From Clostridia bacterium (lineage in GTDB: Bacteria > Bacillota > Clostridia > UMGS1810), in contig JAEDEG010000007.1 of the NCBI GenBank assembly GCA_016293435.1, forward strand, positions 1 to 42,790: a DNA stretch of 42,790 bases. Reading direction: 5' to 3'. The notes beneath the pieces were generated by a model. The model was not told the origin of the DNA and ran no database searches. It saw only the letters and a program-made list of their open reading frames with translations. Below, piece by piece: positions 1-8,733 of the stretch; the first letter of the stretch is position 1; each line of letters starts with the position of its first letter. Both the position numbers and the translations under genes were made by a program.

Positions 1-957
1 GGCAAAATTTCGACTGCCCGCCGAGAAGCGGACGAATACCGCATAGTAAGCGGTGTTTTAAACGGCATAACCACGGGCTCTCCCGTTTGCGTACTAATTC
101 CCAACGCCGACACCAAGAGCAAAGACTATAGTGCAACTCGCATGCTTGCCCGTCCGGGTCATGCCGATTACACTGCATATTGCAAATATCACGGCTTTGA
201 GGACTACCGCGGCGGCGGACATTTCAGCGGCCGGATAACTGCACCCCTTGTGGCAGCCGGAGCTATATTAATTTCGGCACTCAAGGCAAAGGGCATATAC
301 ATTGGCTCCCACATAAAGAGCTGTGCCGGCATATCGGACAGAGGCTTTTTGGATATAAAATCCGATATCGAGACGCTTTCTGCCATGGATTTTGCCGTGC
401 TTGATTCTTCTGCCGGGTCGGAGATGACTCGGGCAATAGAGCAGGCGGCATTGGAGGGCGACAGTGTGGGCGGTATAGTTGAAACCGCAGTTGTCGGTAT
501 GCCTGCCGGCATAGGCGAGCCCTGGTTCGATTCGGTAGAAAGTGTTCTTTCACATATGCTTTTTTCCGTACCGGCAGTAAAGGGAGTTGAGTTTGGTCTC
601 GGTTTTGATTTTGCAAAGCTGAGGGGAAGTAAGGCAAACGACAGCTATCGGATGTCAGACGGAAAGATTGTTACCTCAACCAACAACAACGGCGGCATCA
701 ACGGCGGTATTACCAACGGTATGCCTCTGATTTTTTCCTGTGTTATAAAGCCGACACCCTCTATATTTAAAACTCAGGATACAGTAGATTTTATAAACAA
801 CCAAAATTCACAGCTAACTCTCCGCGGTCGGCACGACCCTGCAATTGTGCACCGTGCCCGCGTGGTTATCGACAGCGTTACCGCCATCGTGCTCGCAGAT
901 ATGCTCTCGGGACGATACGGTACCGACTGGCTGAATAATAATGAAAAGGCAGAATAA
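1..957 (+). CDS. aroC: Chorismate synthase, 5' end outside the window
   Basis: Last step of the shikimate pathway: converts EPSP to chorismate, an FMN-dependent cytosolic enzyme. The open frame runs from base 1 without a start codon, so roughly the first 40 residues of a ~360-residue family protein are missing; the in-frame ATG at 142 is internal. Visible family motifs are RPGHADYT, RGGGHFSGR, the NNGGINGGITNGMP segment and the C-terminal GRHDPAIVHRARVV block. The stop is followed after 2 bp by the aroE-aroK fusion, so this is one operon with the genes up to 5327. Identification is secure; only the N-terminus is unseen. Confidence 0.96.
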   Translation, partial: GKISTARREADEYRIVSGVLNGITTGSPVCVLIPNADTKSKDYSATRMLARPGHADYTAYCKYHGFEDYRGGGHFSGRITAPLVAAGAILISALKAKGIYIGSHIKSCAGISDRGFLDIKSDIETLSAMDFAVLDSSAGSEMTRAIEQAALEGDSVGGIVETAVVGMPAGIGEPWFDSVESVLSHMLFSVPAVKGVEFGLGFDFAKLRGSKANDSYRMSDGKIVTSTNNNGGINGGITNGMPLIFSCVIKPTPSIFKTQDTVDFINNQNSQLTLRGRHDPAIVHRARVVIDSVTAIVLADMLSGRYGTDWLNNNEKAE

Positions 958-959
958 AT

Positions 960-2204
960 ATGGAATACGGATTAATTGGCGAAAAGCTCTCTCACAGCTT
1001 TTCCAAAGAGATACACGAACAAATTGAAAGCTACGAATATACCATAAACGAAGTTGCCAAAGAAGACCTCGACAGCTTTATGACAAAGCACGATTTTAAG
1101 GCGATAAATGTTACCATTCCCTATAAAGAAGCGGTAATAAAGCATCTGCATTATGTGAGCGACACAGCAAAGACAATAGGTGCGGTCAATACCATAGTCA
1201 ACAAAAGCGGCAGGCTCTACGGCTACAATACCGACTTTATGGGCATGGAAGCGCTCATTTGCAAAGCCGACATAGATATCAAAAACAAAAAGGTTTTGAT
1301 TCTCGGTACCGGCGGCACCTCAAAGACTGCAAATGCAGTTGTATCGCACCTGGGCGCATCCTGCATCATCACTGTGAGCCGCACCGCCGGCTTTGGCGTT
1401 GTGACCTATGATGAAATGTATGCCTGTCACACCGATGCCGATGTTATAATCAACACCACTCCCTGCGGTATGTACCCCCATGCAGATGCCTCACCGGTAG
1501 ATATCGAAAGATTTACTTCACTCAGCGGTGTGGTTGATGCCATATACAATCCACTGCGCACAAGGCTTGTTTGCTCTGCTCTCAAAAAGGGTATCAAGGC
1601 AGCAGGCGGTCTTTATATGCTTGTGGCTCAGGCGATTTTTGCAGCCGAAAAATTCACCGGCAAAACCTACGGCAAAGACCTTTTGGACAGCATCTACGGC
1701 AAAATTTATTCCGACAAGCAAAACATTGTGCTGATTGGTATGCCATCATCGGGCAAATCGACAGTTGCAAAAGAGCTCTCCTCAATTCTTGAAAGGACCT
1801 TTGTCGACACCGACGATATGATAGTTACAAAATATAATTCGAGCATTTCTGATATTTTTTCACTCTGCGGCGAAACGGTTTTTCGTGACCGTGAGAGCGA
1901 GGCTGTGGCAGAAGTCTCACAAATGAGCGGCTGCATCATTGCCACCGGCGGCGGGGCAATACTGCGCCCCGAAAATGTTGACGCACTCCGTCAAAACGGT
2001 GTTCTCTATTTTCTCGACAGAGATTTGCAAGATCTTGTTCCAACCGCTGACCGCCCTCTTGCTTTGGACTGCGAATCAATACAAAAGCTTTTTGAAGAGC
2101 GTTATCCAAAATATAGCGCGGCAGCAGATGAAATTATAAAGATAGATTCCGACCCTCACGAAATTGCCAAAAGGATAATTTCCATACATCAAAGCAGGAG
2201 GTGA
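960..2204 (+). CDS. aroE-aroK: Bifunctional shikimate dehydrogenase / shikimate kinase fusion
   Basis: One 414-residue protein carrying two consecutive shikimate-pathway enzymes. Residues 1-250 are shikimate 5-dehydrogenase: GEKLSHSFSKEIHE (substrate site), NVTIPYK at 50-56, GYNTDF at 88-93, nucleotide-binding LGTGGTSKTA at 115-124, INTTPCGMYP at 164-173 and GGLYMLVAQA at 216-225. Residues 255-414 are shikimate kinase: Walker A GMPSSGKST at 260-268, DTDD at 283-286, GETVFRDRE at 304-312, GGG at 330-332 and DRPLAL at 364-369. The key residues of both domains appear intact. Steps 4 (3-dehydroshikimate to shikimate) and 5 (phosphorylation) are thus physically joined. The start ATG lies 2 bp after the aroC stop with a weak AAAAGG upstream. 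The 3' end contains the ribosome binding site of aroA. Confidence 0.95.
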   Translation: MEYGLIGEKLSHSFSKEIHEQIESYEYTINEVAKEDLDSFMTKHDFKAINVTIPYKEAVIKHLHYVSDTAKTIGAVNTIVNKSGRLYGYNTDFMGMEALICKADIDIKNKKVLILGTGGTSKTANAVVSHLGASCIITVSRTAGFGVVTYDEMYACHTDADVIINTTPCGMYPHADASPVDIERFTSLSGVVDAIYNPLRTRLVCSALKKGIKAAGGLYMLVAQAIFAAEKFTGKTYGKDLLDSIYGKIYSDKQNIVLIGMPSSGKSTVAKELSSILERTFVDTDDMIVTKYNSSISDIFSLCGETVFRDRESEAVAEVSQMSGCIIATGGGAILRPENVDALRQNGVLYFLDRDLQDLVPTADRPLALDCESIQKLFEERYPKYSAAADEIIKIDSDPHEIAKRIISIHQSRR

Positions 2205-2209
2205 CATTT

Positions 2210-3430
2210 ATGAGAATAAAAATTGACAAATCAACAGCCAACGGCACTATAACCGCTCCGCCGTCAAAGAGCATGGCTCACCGTCTGCTCATATGCTCCG
2301 GACTTTGTGCAGGCACAAGCGTTGTGCGCGGTATTGCTCCTTCTCAGGATGTGCTTGCAACTCTCGATTGTCTAAAGTCACTTGGTGCATCCTATTCTAT
2401 GGACGGCGACACTGTTACAATAAGCGGTGCCGACCTTACAAAGCTATCGGGCGGAGCAGAGCTTTTTTGCCGTGAGAGCGGCAGTACACTTAGATTTTTT
2501 ATTCCCATGTGTCTTATGACCGGCGCAGAATGTGTGCTCCACGGCAGTGAAACTCTTCTAAAAAGACCTATGACCGTGTATGAAGATATCTGCCGCGAGC
2601 AGGGGCTTGAATTTTTAAACAACGGCAGCACAATTTCGGTAAAGGGGCCTCTTCGCTCGGGCAATTATAAGGTCAAGGGCAATATAAGCAGTCAGTTCAT
2701 AAGCGGCTTGCTTTTTGTGCTCCCGCTTCTCGGCGGTGACAGCACCCTGAGCATTACTCCTCCCATAGAGAGCTGCTCATATATCAATCTCACTATTCAG
2801 GCTCTTGACCGATTTGGTATAAAGATTACATGGAAAGACGAAAGAACCTTATATATTAAGGGAGGACAGCGTTATACCCCCTGCGGGGTGATAGTAGAAG
2901 GAGATTATTCTAACGCCGCTTTTTTTGCAGCACTTTCTCACATAGGCGGCAATGTGAAGGTAGAAGGCTTGTCGGAAGACAGCCTGCAGGGTGACAGAGT
3001 ATACTGTGAGCTTTTTGATATGATAAACCGCGGTACACCAACCATACACATATCCGATTGTCCCGACCTGGGCCCCATACTTTTTGCACTTTCTGCGTGC
3101 AAAAACGGCGGTGTGTTTACCGGCACGGCAAGACTGCGCATCAAAGAGAGCGACCGTGCGGCGGCAATGGCGGCGGAGCTTAAAAAGTTTGGCGTGTCTG
3201 TAAGAGTCAACGAAGATTCGGTTGTGGTATATCCGGCAGATTTTCATGCACCGACCGAAGCTCTGTGCGGTCACAATGACCACCGTATAGTAATGTCACT
3301 TTGTGTAATGCTTACTTTGACGGGCGGCGAGCTCGAGGGTGCCGAAGCGGTATCAAAGAGCATGCCCGATTTCTTTGAAGGTTTAAAACAGTTAGGAATT
3401 AAGGTGACAGAATATGCAGATAATCAATAA
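2210..3430 (+). CDS. aroA: 3-phosphoshikimate 1-carboxyvinyltransferase (EPSP synthase)
   Basis: Joins shikimate 3-phosphate and phosphoenolpyruvate to give EPSP, the substrate of the upstream chorismate synthase. Motifs: PPSKSMAHR near the N-terminus, ESGSTLRFF, KGNISSQFISGLL, DCPDLGPILFALSA, RIKESDRAAAMAAELKKFG and NDHRIVMSL. ATG 2210 is chosen because AGGAGG at 2196-2201 lies 8 nt upstream; a longer reading from GTG 2201 would start inside that ribosome binding site. The protein is 406 residues, slightly short of the usual ~430. It reads like a Gram-positive/archaeal variant, with RESGSTLRF where many enzymes have N-S-G-T. Its 3' end overlaps tyrA by 17 bp, which suggests translational coupling. 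Confidence 0.95.
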   Translation: MRIKIDKSTANGTITAPPSKSMAHRLLICSGLCAGTSVVRGIAPSQDVLATLDCLKSLGASYSMDGDTVTISGADLTKLSGGAELFCRESGSTLRFFIPMCLMTGAECVLHGSETLLKRPMTVYEDICREQGLEFLNNGSTISVKGPLRSGNYKVKGNISSQFISGLLFVLPLLGGDSTLSITPPIESCSYINLTIQALDRFGIKITWKDERTLYIKGGQRYTPCGVIVEGDYSNAAFFAALSHIGGNVKVEGLSEDSLQGDRVYCELFDMINRGTPTIHISDCPDLGPILFALSACKNGGVFTGTARLRIKESDRAAAMAAELKKFGVSVRVNEDSVVVYPADFHAPTEALCGHNDHRIVMSLCVMLTLTGGELEGAEAVSKSMPDFFEGLKQLGIKVTEYADNQ

Positions 3431-4274
3431 AAGCATCAGAGTTCTCATTGTAGGGCTCGGTTTAATAGGCGGCAGCTATGCAAAGGCTCTGCGCAAAAAA
3501 GGTTTTTTTGTAAGTGCCATCACAGACAATCAAAATTCAATAGACTATGCACTCGACAACAGGATAATAGACGAAGGCTATTCATATGTGGAAGAAAAAG
3601 CAGTAAGCAGTGCTGACCTCATAGTCTTTGCTCTCTATCCAAAGGTTTTTTCTCAGTGGATAGACAAGCACAAAAATCTTTTTAAGCCCGGCACAATAAT
3701 CACCGATGTTACCGGTGTCAAAAGCTGTATCGTATATGAGATACAGTCTAAGCTTCCGCCGGATGTCGAATTTATTGCGGCGCACCCTATGGCGGGGCGC
3801 GAGGTATACGGTGTCGAAAACAGTGACGACAAAATTTTTGAGGGTGCCAACTATATTGTGGTTCCCACCGACAAAAACACCCCCGAAGCCATAGAAACCT
3901 GCAAGGATTTGGGCAAAATTCTCGGCTTTAGCCGTATATCGGAGCTCTCACCCGAAGAGCATGACGAGATGATAGGCTTTGTATCACAGCTTACTCACTG
4001 CATTGCCGTAAGTCTTATGACCTGCTGTGAAAACGAGCACCTCGTTGACTACACCGGTGACTCATTCAGAGATCTCACACGTATTGCCCGCATAAACGAA
4101 AATATGTGGAGTGAGCTTTTTATGCTAAACAAAGAGCCGCTCCTAAAGCAGATAAATGTGTTTATTGACGAGTGTATGCTCATAAGAGATATGATAGCGT
4201 CAGACGATACCGAAGGTCTCAAAGACAAGATGAGACTTTCTACCTCGAGACGTGCGTTGTTTGACAAAAAGTAA
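3414..4274 (+). CDS. tyrA: Prephenate dehydrogenase
   Basis: Oxidative decarboxylation of prephenate to 4-hydroxyphenylpyruvate for tyrosine synthesis, NAD(P)-dependent. The N-terminal Rossmann motif VGLGLIGGSYAKAL lies at residues 13-26. The catalytic-region segment AHPMAGREVYG is at 123-133. QLTHCIAVSLM and DSFRDLTRIARINENMW are typical of the C-terminal helical dimerisation domain. The protein is 286 residues with no ACT domain and no chorismate mutase fusion, so no built-in tyrosine feedback domain is visible. The start has AAGGTG 7 nt upstream and overlaps the end of aroA. Confidence 0.93.
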   Translation: MQIINKSIRVLIVGLGLIGGSYAKALRKKGFFVSAITDNQNSIDYALDNRIIDEGYSYVEEKAVSSADLIVFALYPKVFSQWIDKHKNLFKPGTIITDVTGVKSCIVYEIQSKLPPDVEFIAAHPMAGREVYGVENSDDKIFEGANYIVVPTDKNTPEAIETCKDLGKILGFSRISELSPEEHDEMIGFVSQLTHCIAVSLMTCCENEHLVDYTGDSFRDLTRIARINENMWSELFMLNKEPLLKQINVFIDECMLIRDMIASDDTEGLKDKMRLSTSRRALFDKK

Positions 4275-4298
4275 AAAAGAAAGGTTAAGTGAATTATT

Positions 4299-5327
4299 AT
4301 GAATATGGAATTTACCAGAAAGCTCCCCATTCCCAAGGAAGTTAAAGAAATGTATCCCATCTCTGCCGACCTTATTAATATTGTAGATGACAGAGCCAAG
4401 GAAATAAAGAAAATTTTTACCGGCGAATCAGACAAGCTTATTCTTATTATCGGACCTTGCTCAGCCGACAACGAAGACAGTGTTATAGACTACATCACCC
4501 GTCTGCGTGAGGTTCAGGAAAAGGTGAAGGACAAAATTTTTATCATTCCCCGTATTTATACCAACAAGCCCCGCACCACCGGCGACGGCTACAAGGGTAT
4601 GCTTCATCAGCCCGACCCCAACGAAAAGCCCGATATGTTCAAGGGTATTGTTGCAATAAGAGAGCTTCACATGAGAGCACTTCGTGAAACCGGTTTTTCC
4701 TGCGCAGACGAGATGCTCTATCCCGATAACTACAGATATCTGAACGACGTGCTTGCATATGTTGCCATAGGTGCCCGCTCGGTAGAAAATCAGGAGCACC
4801 GTCTCACAGCCAGCGGCCTTGATATTCCCGTTGGTATGAAAAACCCCACCGCAGGTGACCTTTCGGTTATGATGAATGCCATCACTGCCGCACAGCATAA
4901 GCACACCTTTATTTACCGCGGATGGGAGGTTCATTCTCAGGGTAACCCCCTTGCCCACGCTATTTTGAGAGGCTATTTAAACAAGCACGGTCAGTCTCAG
5001 CCCAACTACCACTACGAGGATTTGATTTTCTTATCCGAGCTTTACGAAAAGTCGGGTCTTGCAAATCCGGCTGTGATTGTGGATACCAACCATGCCAACT
5101 CCGGGAAAAAATATCTCGAGCAGATTCGTATTGCCAAAGAGGTTATGCACAGCTGCCGCCACGATGCCTCCATCAAAAAGTTGGTTAAAGGCTTTATGAT
5201 AGAGAGCTACATCGAAGACGGAACTCAGAAGATTGGCGAAGATATCTACGGCAAATCTATCACCGACCCTTGCCTCGGATGGGAAAAGACCGAAAAGCTT
5301 ATCTTTGACCTTGCAGATTTGGCATAA
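4299..5327 (+). CDS. aroF: 3-deoxy-7-phosphoheptulonate (DAHP) synthase, class I AroFGH type
   Basis: First committed step of the shikimate pathway: PEP plus erythrose 4-phosphate to DAHP. The 342-residue protein has GPCS at 52-55, NKPRTTGDGYKG at 89-100 (E. coli enzymes have EKPRTT.GWKG), GARSVENQEHR, MKNPTAGD, DTNHANSGKK and MIESYIEDG, the usual substrate and metal sites. It sits last in the operon, 24 bp after tyrA. An AAAGG at 4280-4284 is rather far from ATG 4299; ATG 4305 is also in frame, so the start is uncertain by two residues. Feedback specificity (Phe, Tyr or Trp) cannot be told from sequence alone. Confidence 0.94.
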   Translation: MNMEFTRKLPIPKEVKEMYPISADLINIVDDRAKEIKKIFTGESDKLILIIGPCSADNEDSVIDYITRLREVQEKVKDKIFIIPRIYTNKPRTTGDGYKGMLHQPDPNEKPDMFKGIVAIRELHMRALRETGFSCADEMLYPDNYRYLNDVLAYVAIGARSVENQEHRLTASGLDIPVGMKNPTAGDLSVMMNAITAAQHKHTFIYRGWEVHSQGNPLAHAILRGYLNKHGQSQPNYHYEDLIFLSELYEKSGLANPAVIVDTNHANSGKKYLEQIRIAKEVMHSCRHDASIKKLVKGFMIESYIEDGTQKIGEDIYGKSITDPCLGWEKTEKLIFDLADLA

Positions 5328-5331
5328 GTAA

Positions 5332-5368
5332 AAAATGTCGGAAGCATCATTTTTGATTTCGGCATTTT
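5332..5368 (+). terminator. Probable terminator of the aro operon
   Basis: Arms 5332-5342 and 5358-5368 form an 11-bp stem with two G-U pairs, starting 4 bp after the DAHP synthase stop. The 3' arm ends in TTTT and is followed by an AT-rich stretch. The T tract is short, so this is moderate evidence. Confidence 0.5.
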
Positions 5369-5426
5369 GAATTTAAAATTAATCTGATTACCAAAACATT
5401 TTTTGTATGTGATTAATTTTGTTAAT

Positions 5427-5546
5427 TTCAATAAGCGGCAAAGCCGCGTCATTCAACGTTTTCAGTGGGAGATTGAACTCCCACTGAAAAAATTAAATGT
5501 CACCCGCCGCCTATAGAGGCGGGGGACATCTTAATTTAGTTATATT
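5427..5546. repeat. 120-bp three-hairpin intergenic repeat, copy 1
   Basis: Identical over all 120 positions to 41934-42053. It contains three successive hairpins: GCGGC-AAA-GCCGC (5435-5447), a perfect 13-bp stem at 5459-5471/5478-5490 with a 6-nt loop, and an 11-bp stem with one mismatch at 5498-5508/5518-5528. No open frame, no clear terminal inverted repeats and no target duplication are visible. It sits between the aro terminator and the promoter of the next gene. It may be a non-autonomous (REP/MITE-like) element or a conserved RNA or terminator cassette. Confidence 0.9.
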
Positions 5547-5601
5547 GTTTGCTTTATATATTTTACTTCTCCGATCCTGTATAATTTTTTCGGTATTTCT
5601 A

Positions 5602-5647
5602 TTCCGAAAGCACTGAGTATTGATGTCAAATCGGAAATTAATCGGAA
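5602..5647. promoter_or_regulatory. Candidate operator: repeated TCGGAA half-sites upstream of the pglF-like promoter
   Basis: AATCGGAA occurs at 5629-5636 and again at 5640-5647, exactly 11 bp apart (one helical turn). An inverted TTCCGA is at 5602-5607. The pair ends 17 bp before the -35 box at 5665, a position suited to an activator. Nothing in the window encodes an obvious cognate regulator. Purely a pattern call. Confidence 0.35.
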
Positions 5648-5664
5648 CTTATAACGATTTTCCA

Positions 5665-5693
5665 TTGACTTTTGATGTTTTTTAATATATAAT
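5665..5693 (+). promoter_or_regulatory. Sigma-A promoter of the pglF/capD-like gene
   Basis: TTGACT (5665-5670), 17-bp spacer, TATAAT (5688-5693). The predicted transcript starts near 5700, about 65 nt before the preferred start codon at 5767. It makes the ORF-maximal start at 5713 unlikely, since that would leave almost no leader. Confidence 0.75.
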
Positions 5694-5766
5694 ATTAGTT
5701 AGTATGGTATAAATGTATAGGGTATTTTACAAATGTATTGTACAAATAATAAAAACGGTGAATTGT

Positions 5767-7689
5767 ATGAATAGGTTGTATATCAGAAACAGATATATTT
5801 TTATGCTTGACGTAGTCAGCATTATATGTGCAAGCATGATTACTCATCTAGCTGTTTTTTCGGGTGAGCATCTCTCGGCGTACACTCTTTTTATGACAGG
5901 AGGTGTGTATGCTCTGTGCACCTTTTTTGTTTTTTTCCTGACTAATGTTTATCGTGTGGCATGGAGCTACTCAGGCACACGCGAGCTTGCGCATTTTTTT
6001 GCAATTAATATAGCCTCAATACTGTTTACATATATTGTATTTGAAGCTATGAGGCTTTTTGGCATTGCTCCGGTTCTGTTCAGACGTACGGTGTTTGTCA
6101 TTGCAATCATTTCGGTGCTTGCTATGGCAGTTGTCCGCCTTATGACCAAGGAATACCGCAGATATGTCAGCAACAGACATTGTGTTTATAAAGAAACGAG
6201 TAAAAGCGCACAATATCGTGTTTTAGTTATCGGTGCCGGTGATGCTGCCCGCACAATTATCAACAATTCGTATGAGAATATGAGCTCATCCTACGACATA
6301 GTCGGTCTTATTGATGACGATGCAAACAAAATAGGCAAGGTATTCTGGGGCAAAAAGGTTCTTGGTTCCAGATTGGATATTGTGCGTATATGCAAGCAAA
6401 TGGAAATAGACAAAATAATTCTTGCTATTCCGTCTGCTTACTACGAAGAGCGAAAGCAGATTCTCGAAATATGCACTCATACCAAATGCGATATCAAAAC
6501 CATACCAACATTGAGCGAAATTCTTGATTCACCCGATAAAAAGAACGTCATAAGAGATGCAAGCATAGACGATCTTCTTGACCGCGACCCGATTGTTCTC
6601 GATAACAACGGCATAACAGAGCTTGTGGGCGGCAAGGTTGTAATGGTAACAGGTGGTGGCGGCTCAATCGGTTCGGAGCTTTGCCGTCAGATAATGCGTT
6701 TTTCACCCCGCACACTTGTAATTGTTGATATTTATGAAAACAATGCTTATGATATTCAGATGGAGCTCAACGAAAAATACCCCGACAATAAGCCGGTAGT
6801 GTTGATTGCCTCTGTCAGAGACGAAAAGAGAATAAACGAAATATTCGACGTATACAGACCACAGGTGGTGTTTCACGCTGCGGCTCACAAGCACGTTCCC
6901 CTTATGGAGACAAGCCCCGTTGAGGCTATCAAAAACAATGTGTTTGGTACATACAATCTTGCGCGTGCGGCAGATAAATACAATGTAGATAAATTTGTTA
7001 TGATTTCTACCGACAAGGCAGTTAATCCCACCAATGTTATGGGTGCGTCAAAGCGTTTTTGTGAGATGATAATTCAGTGCATGGAAAACGAGAGCAAAAC
7101 GGATTTTGTTGCTGTACGTTTTGGCAATGTTCTCGGCTCCAATGGCAGTGTTATTCCTCTTTTTAAGCGGCAGATTGAAAACGGTGGCCCGGTAAGGGTT
7201 ACCCATGAAAATGTTATAAGATACTTTATGACCATTCCCGAGGCGGCACAGCTTGTTATTCAGGCGGCATGCTACGCAAAGGGAGGCGAAATATTTATTC
7301 TTGATATGGGAAAGCCGGTCAGAATATATGACCTTGCTCAAAATCTTATCAGACTTTCGGGCTATATTCCCAATGTTGATATAAAAATAGAGATAACCGG
7401 TCTGCGCCCCGGCGAAAAGCTCTACGAGGAACTTCTTATGGCAGAGGAGGGGCTAACGCAGACCGAGCACGAAAAGATTTTTGTAGGCAGACCCGAATTT
7501 ATAGGAATTGATGAAATCAAAAAGGGTCTTGAGGCTCTCGGCGAAGCAATAGATGACGGCGACAGCGAAAAGGTGCGCACGGTTCTTGAGAGCGTTGTAC
7601 CTACATATATCAGAGATAATGTGAGCTTCAACAAAAATTGCAAAAAGCAATACAACAAAATTTATACCTCTGTTAAAGAAAAAAATTAG
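5767..7689 (+). CDS. Membrane-bound nucleotide-sugar 4,6-dehydratase, PglF/CapD/EpsC family
   Basis: Likely converts UDP-GlcNAc to a UDP-4-keto-6-deoxy sugar at the membrane, an early step to bacillosamine-type or D-FucNAc sugars. The 640-residue protein is full length for the family. Four hydrophobic helices lie in residues 11-125. A first Rossmann domain begins at VLVIGAGDAAR (152-162). The catalytic SDR domain has GGGGSIGSE at 296-304 and AAAHKHVP at 371-378. STDKAVNPTNVMGASKR (414-430) is the family version, in which the usual YxxxK tyrosine is Met (M425 before the conserved Lys). ATG 5767 is preferred over 5713 because GGTGA lies 5 nt upstream and the promoter geometry fits. The gene stands apart from the main polysaccharide locus and ends at a strong terminator. 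Confidence 0.88.
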   Translation: MNRLYIRNRYIFMLDVVSIICASMITHLAVFSGEHLSAYTLFMTGGVYALCTFFVFFLTNVYRVAWSYSGTRELAHFFAINIASILFTYIVFEAMRLFGIAPVLFRRTVFVIAIISVLAMAVVRLMTKEYRRYVSNRHCVYKETSKSAQYRVLVIGAGDAARTIINNSYENMSSSYDIVGLIDDDANKIGKVFWGKKVLGSRLDIVRICKQMEIDKIILAIPSAYYEERKQILEICTHTKCDIKTIPTLSEILDSPDKKNVIRDASIDDLLDRDPIVLDNNGITELVGGKVVMVTGGGGSIGSELCRQIMRFSPRTLVIVDIYENNAYDIQMELNEKYPDNKPVVLIASVRDEKRINEIFDVYRPQVVFHAAAHKHVPLMETSPVEAIKNNVFGTYNLARAADKYNVDKFVMISTDKAVNPTNVMGASKRFCEMIIQCMENESKTDFVAVRFGNVLGSNGSVIPLFKRQIENGGPVRVTHENVIRYFMTIPEAAQLVIQAACYAKGGEIFILDMGKPVRIYDLAQNLIRLSGYIPNVDIKIEITGLRPGEKLYEELLMAEEGLTQTEHEKIFVGRPEFIGIDEIKKGLEALGEAIDDGDSEKVRTVLESVVPTYIRDNVSFNKNCKKQYNKIYTSVKEKN

Positions 7690-7709
7690 TTAATTGCAAA
7701 AAAAATTAG

Positions 7710-7755
7710 GCCGACCCCCAAAAGTTAGAGCGAAATCTAACGTTTGGGGGTCGGC
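7710..7755. terminator. Strong bidirectional terminator between convergent genes
   Basis: A 20-bp stem with one mismatch: arms 7710-7729 and 7736-7755, 6-nt loop. On the minus strand the stem is followed by a run of T residues (A-run before 7710 on the plus strand), so it is best oriented for the deacetylase. On the plus strand only TTT follows. It lies between the PglF-like gene and the convergent deacetylase. Confidence 0.8.
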
Positions 7756-7817
7756 TTTAAACTTGTCAGTTCAAGAGAATAATCTAAATTAAGCCGATAT
7801 TCTTTGCTATATAAAGC

Positions 7818-8585
7818 CTATTTTGGTATCTGCTTACCCGTATGGTCAATTTTATATTCGTCTCGGTATATCAGCTGCGATACAGGAACGATTTTGTATC
7901 CGTCCTCTTTGAGCTTTTTTAAAATCATAGGCAAAGCCTCGGGGGTATTTTTGGCTGCATTGTGAAACAGAACAATTGCGCCCGGATGAATATTACCGCA
8001 TACTCTCGAATATATCTCCTGAGCGGAGAGATCCTTCCAGTCCAGACTGTCTACAGACCACTGAATTGTATAATGAGCGCAGTCGGCAAGGGTATTTACC
8101 ACATCGGTGTTGTAATCGCCGTATGGCGGTCTGAAAAGAAACGGCTTTACGCCGGTTATGGCTTCTATTTTTTTGTCGCAGTCTTCTACCTCGGTTTTCA
8201 TAGTATCGGTTGAGATTTTTGTCATGTGAGGATGACTGTTGGAGTGGTTCATTATTTCGTGGCCTGCATCTGAGAGCTCTTTGACCGATTCGGGAAATTT
8301 GTCAACCCAGCTTCCCACCACAAAAAAGGTTGTTTTTACTTCAAAATCGTTTAATATTTTGATAAGCTGTGAAGTATCTTCGTTGCCCCAAGCCGCGTCA
8401 AAGCTTATGGCACATATTTTTTCTTCTCCCTTATCCACGCAGTAAATCGGCAGACCGCCAAGGTCAGAATTGTTGTTAAAAACAGTGGTCGACGAGTCCC
8501 AACGGGTAAATATAACAGTAAATGCCGCTATAAATAGCAGAGTATAAAATAAAATGCTGCTTTTTTTCAACACGAATATTTTCAA
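7818..8585 (-). CDS. PdaB-like polysaccharide deacetylase (NodB fold), membrane anchored
   Basis: Probable N-deacetylase of cell-wall polysaccharide or peptidoglycan; the domain faces outside. A single hydrophobic segment at residues 10-27 is followed by a NodB domain. Motif 1 is SFDAAWGNEDT (D63), the PdaB-like variant of the usual TFDDG. Zinc ligands are H114 and H118 in HSNSHPH, motif 3 is RPPYGDYN near 152, and motif 5 is LFHNA. I chose the TTG at 8585 (255 residues) because GAGAGGA lies about 10 nt upstream; the frame is open to ATG 8702, but that extension would overlap the divergent promoter of the MATE gene. PdaB homologues act in sporulation, but no sporulation context is seen here. 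Substrate unknown. Confidence 0.82.
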   Translation of the reverse strand: MKIFVLKKSSILFYTLLFIAAFTVIFTRWDSSTTVFNNNSDLGGLPIYCVDKGEEKICAISFDAAWGNEDTSQLIKILNDFEVKTTFFVVGSWVDKFPESVKELSDAGHEIMNHSNSHPHMTKISTDTMKTEVEDCDKKIEAITGVKPFLFRPPYGDYNTDVVNTLADCAHYTIQWSVDSLDWKDLSAQEIYSRVCGNIHPGAIVLFHNAAKNTPEALPMILKKLKEDGYKIVPVSQLIYRDEYKIDHTGKQIPK

Positions 8586-8654
8586 AGGTAACACATCCTC
8601 TCTGTTAATGTATATTATCCGGTATATGAAATATGAAAAAATTATTGAAGGATA

Positions 8655-8682
8655 TTGATTTTTTAAATATTTGTAGTATAAT
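8655..8682 (+). promoter_or_regulatory. Promoter of the MATE transporter gene
   Basis: TTGATT (8655-8660), 16-bp spacer, TATAAT (8677-8682). It lies in the divergent intergenic region 50 bp before the MATE start codon at 8734. Confidence 0.65.
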
Positions 8683-8733
8683 ACATATAAGCTAATGCCC
8701 AATTTTTACAATATCAAATCAGGAGACGCCTTT

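Noticed and set aside
8586..8702. 39-residue extension of the PdaB-like deacetylase
   Set aside because: Covers the divergent promoter region of the MATE gene and has no family similarity; GAGAGGA supports the TTG at 8585.
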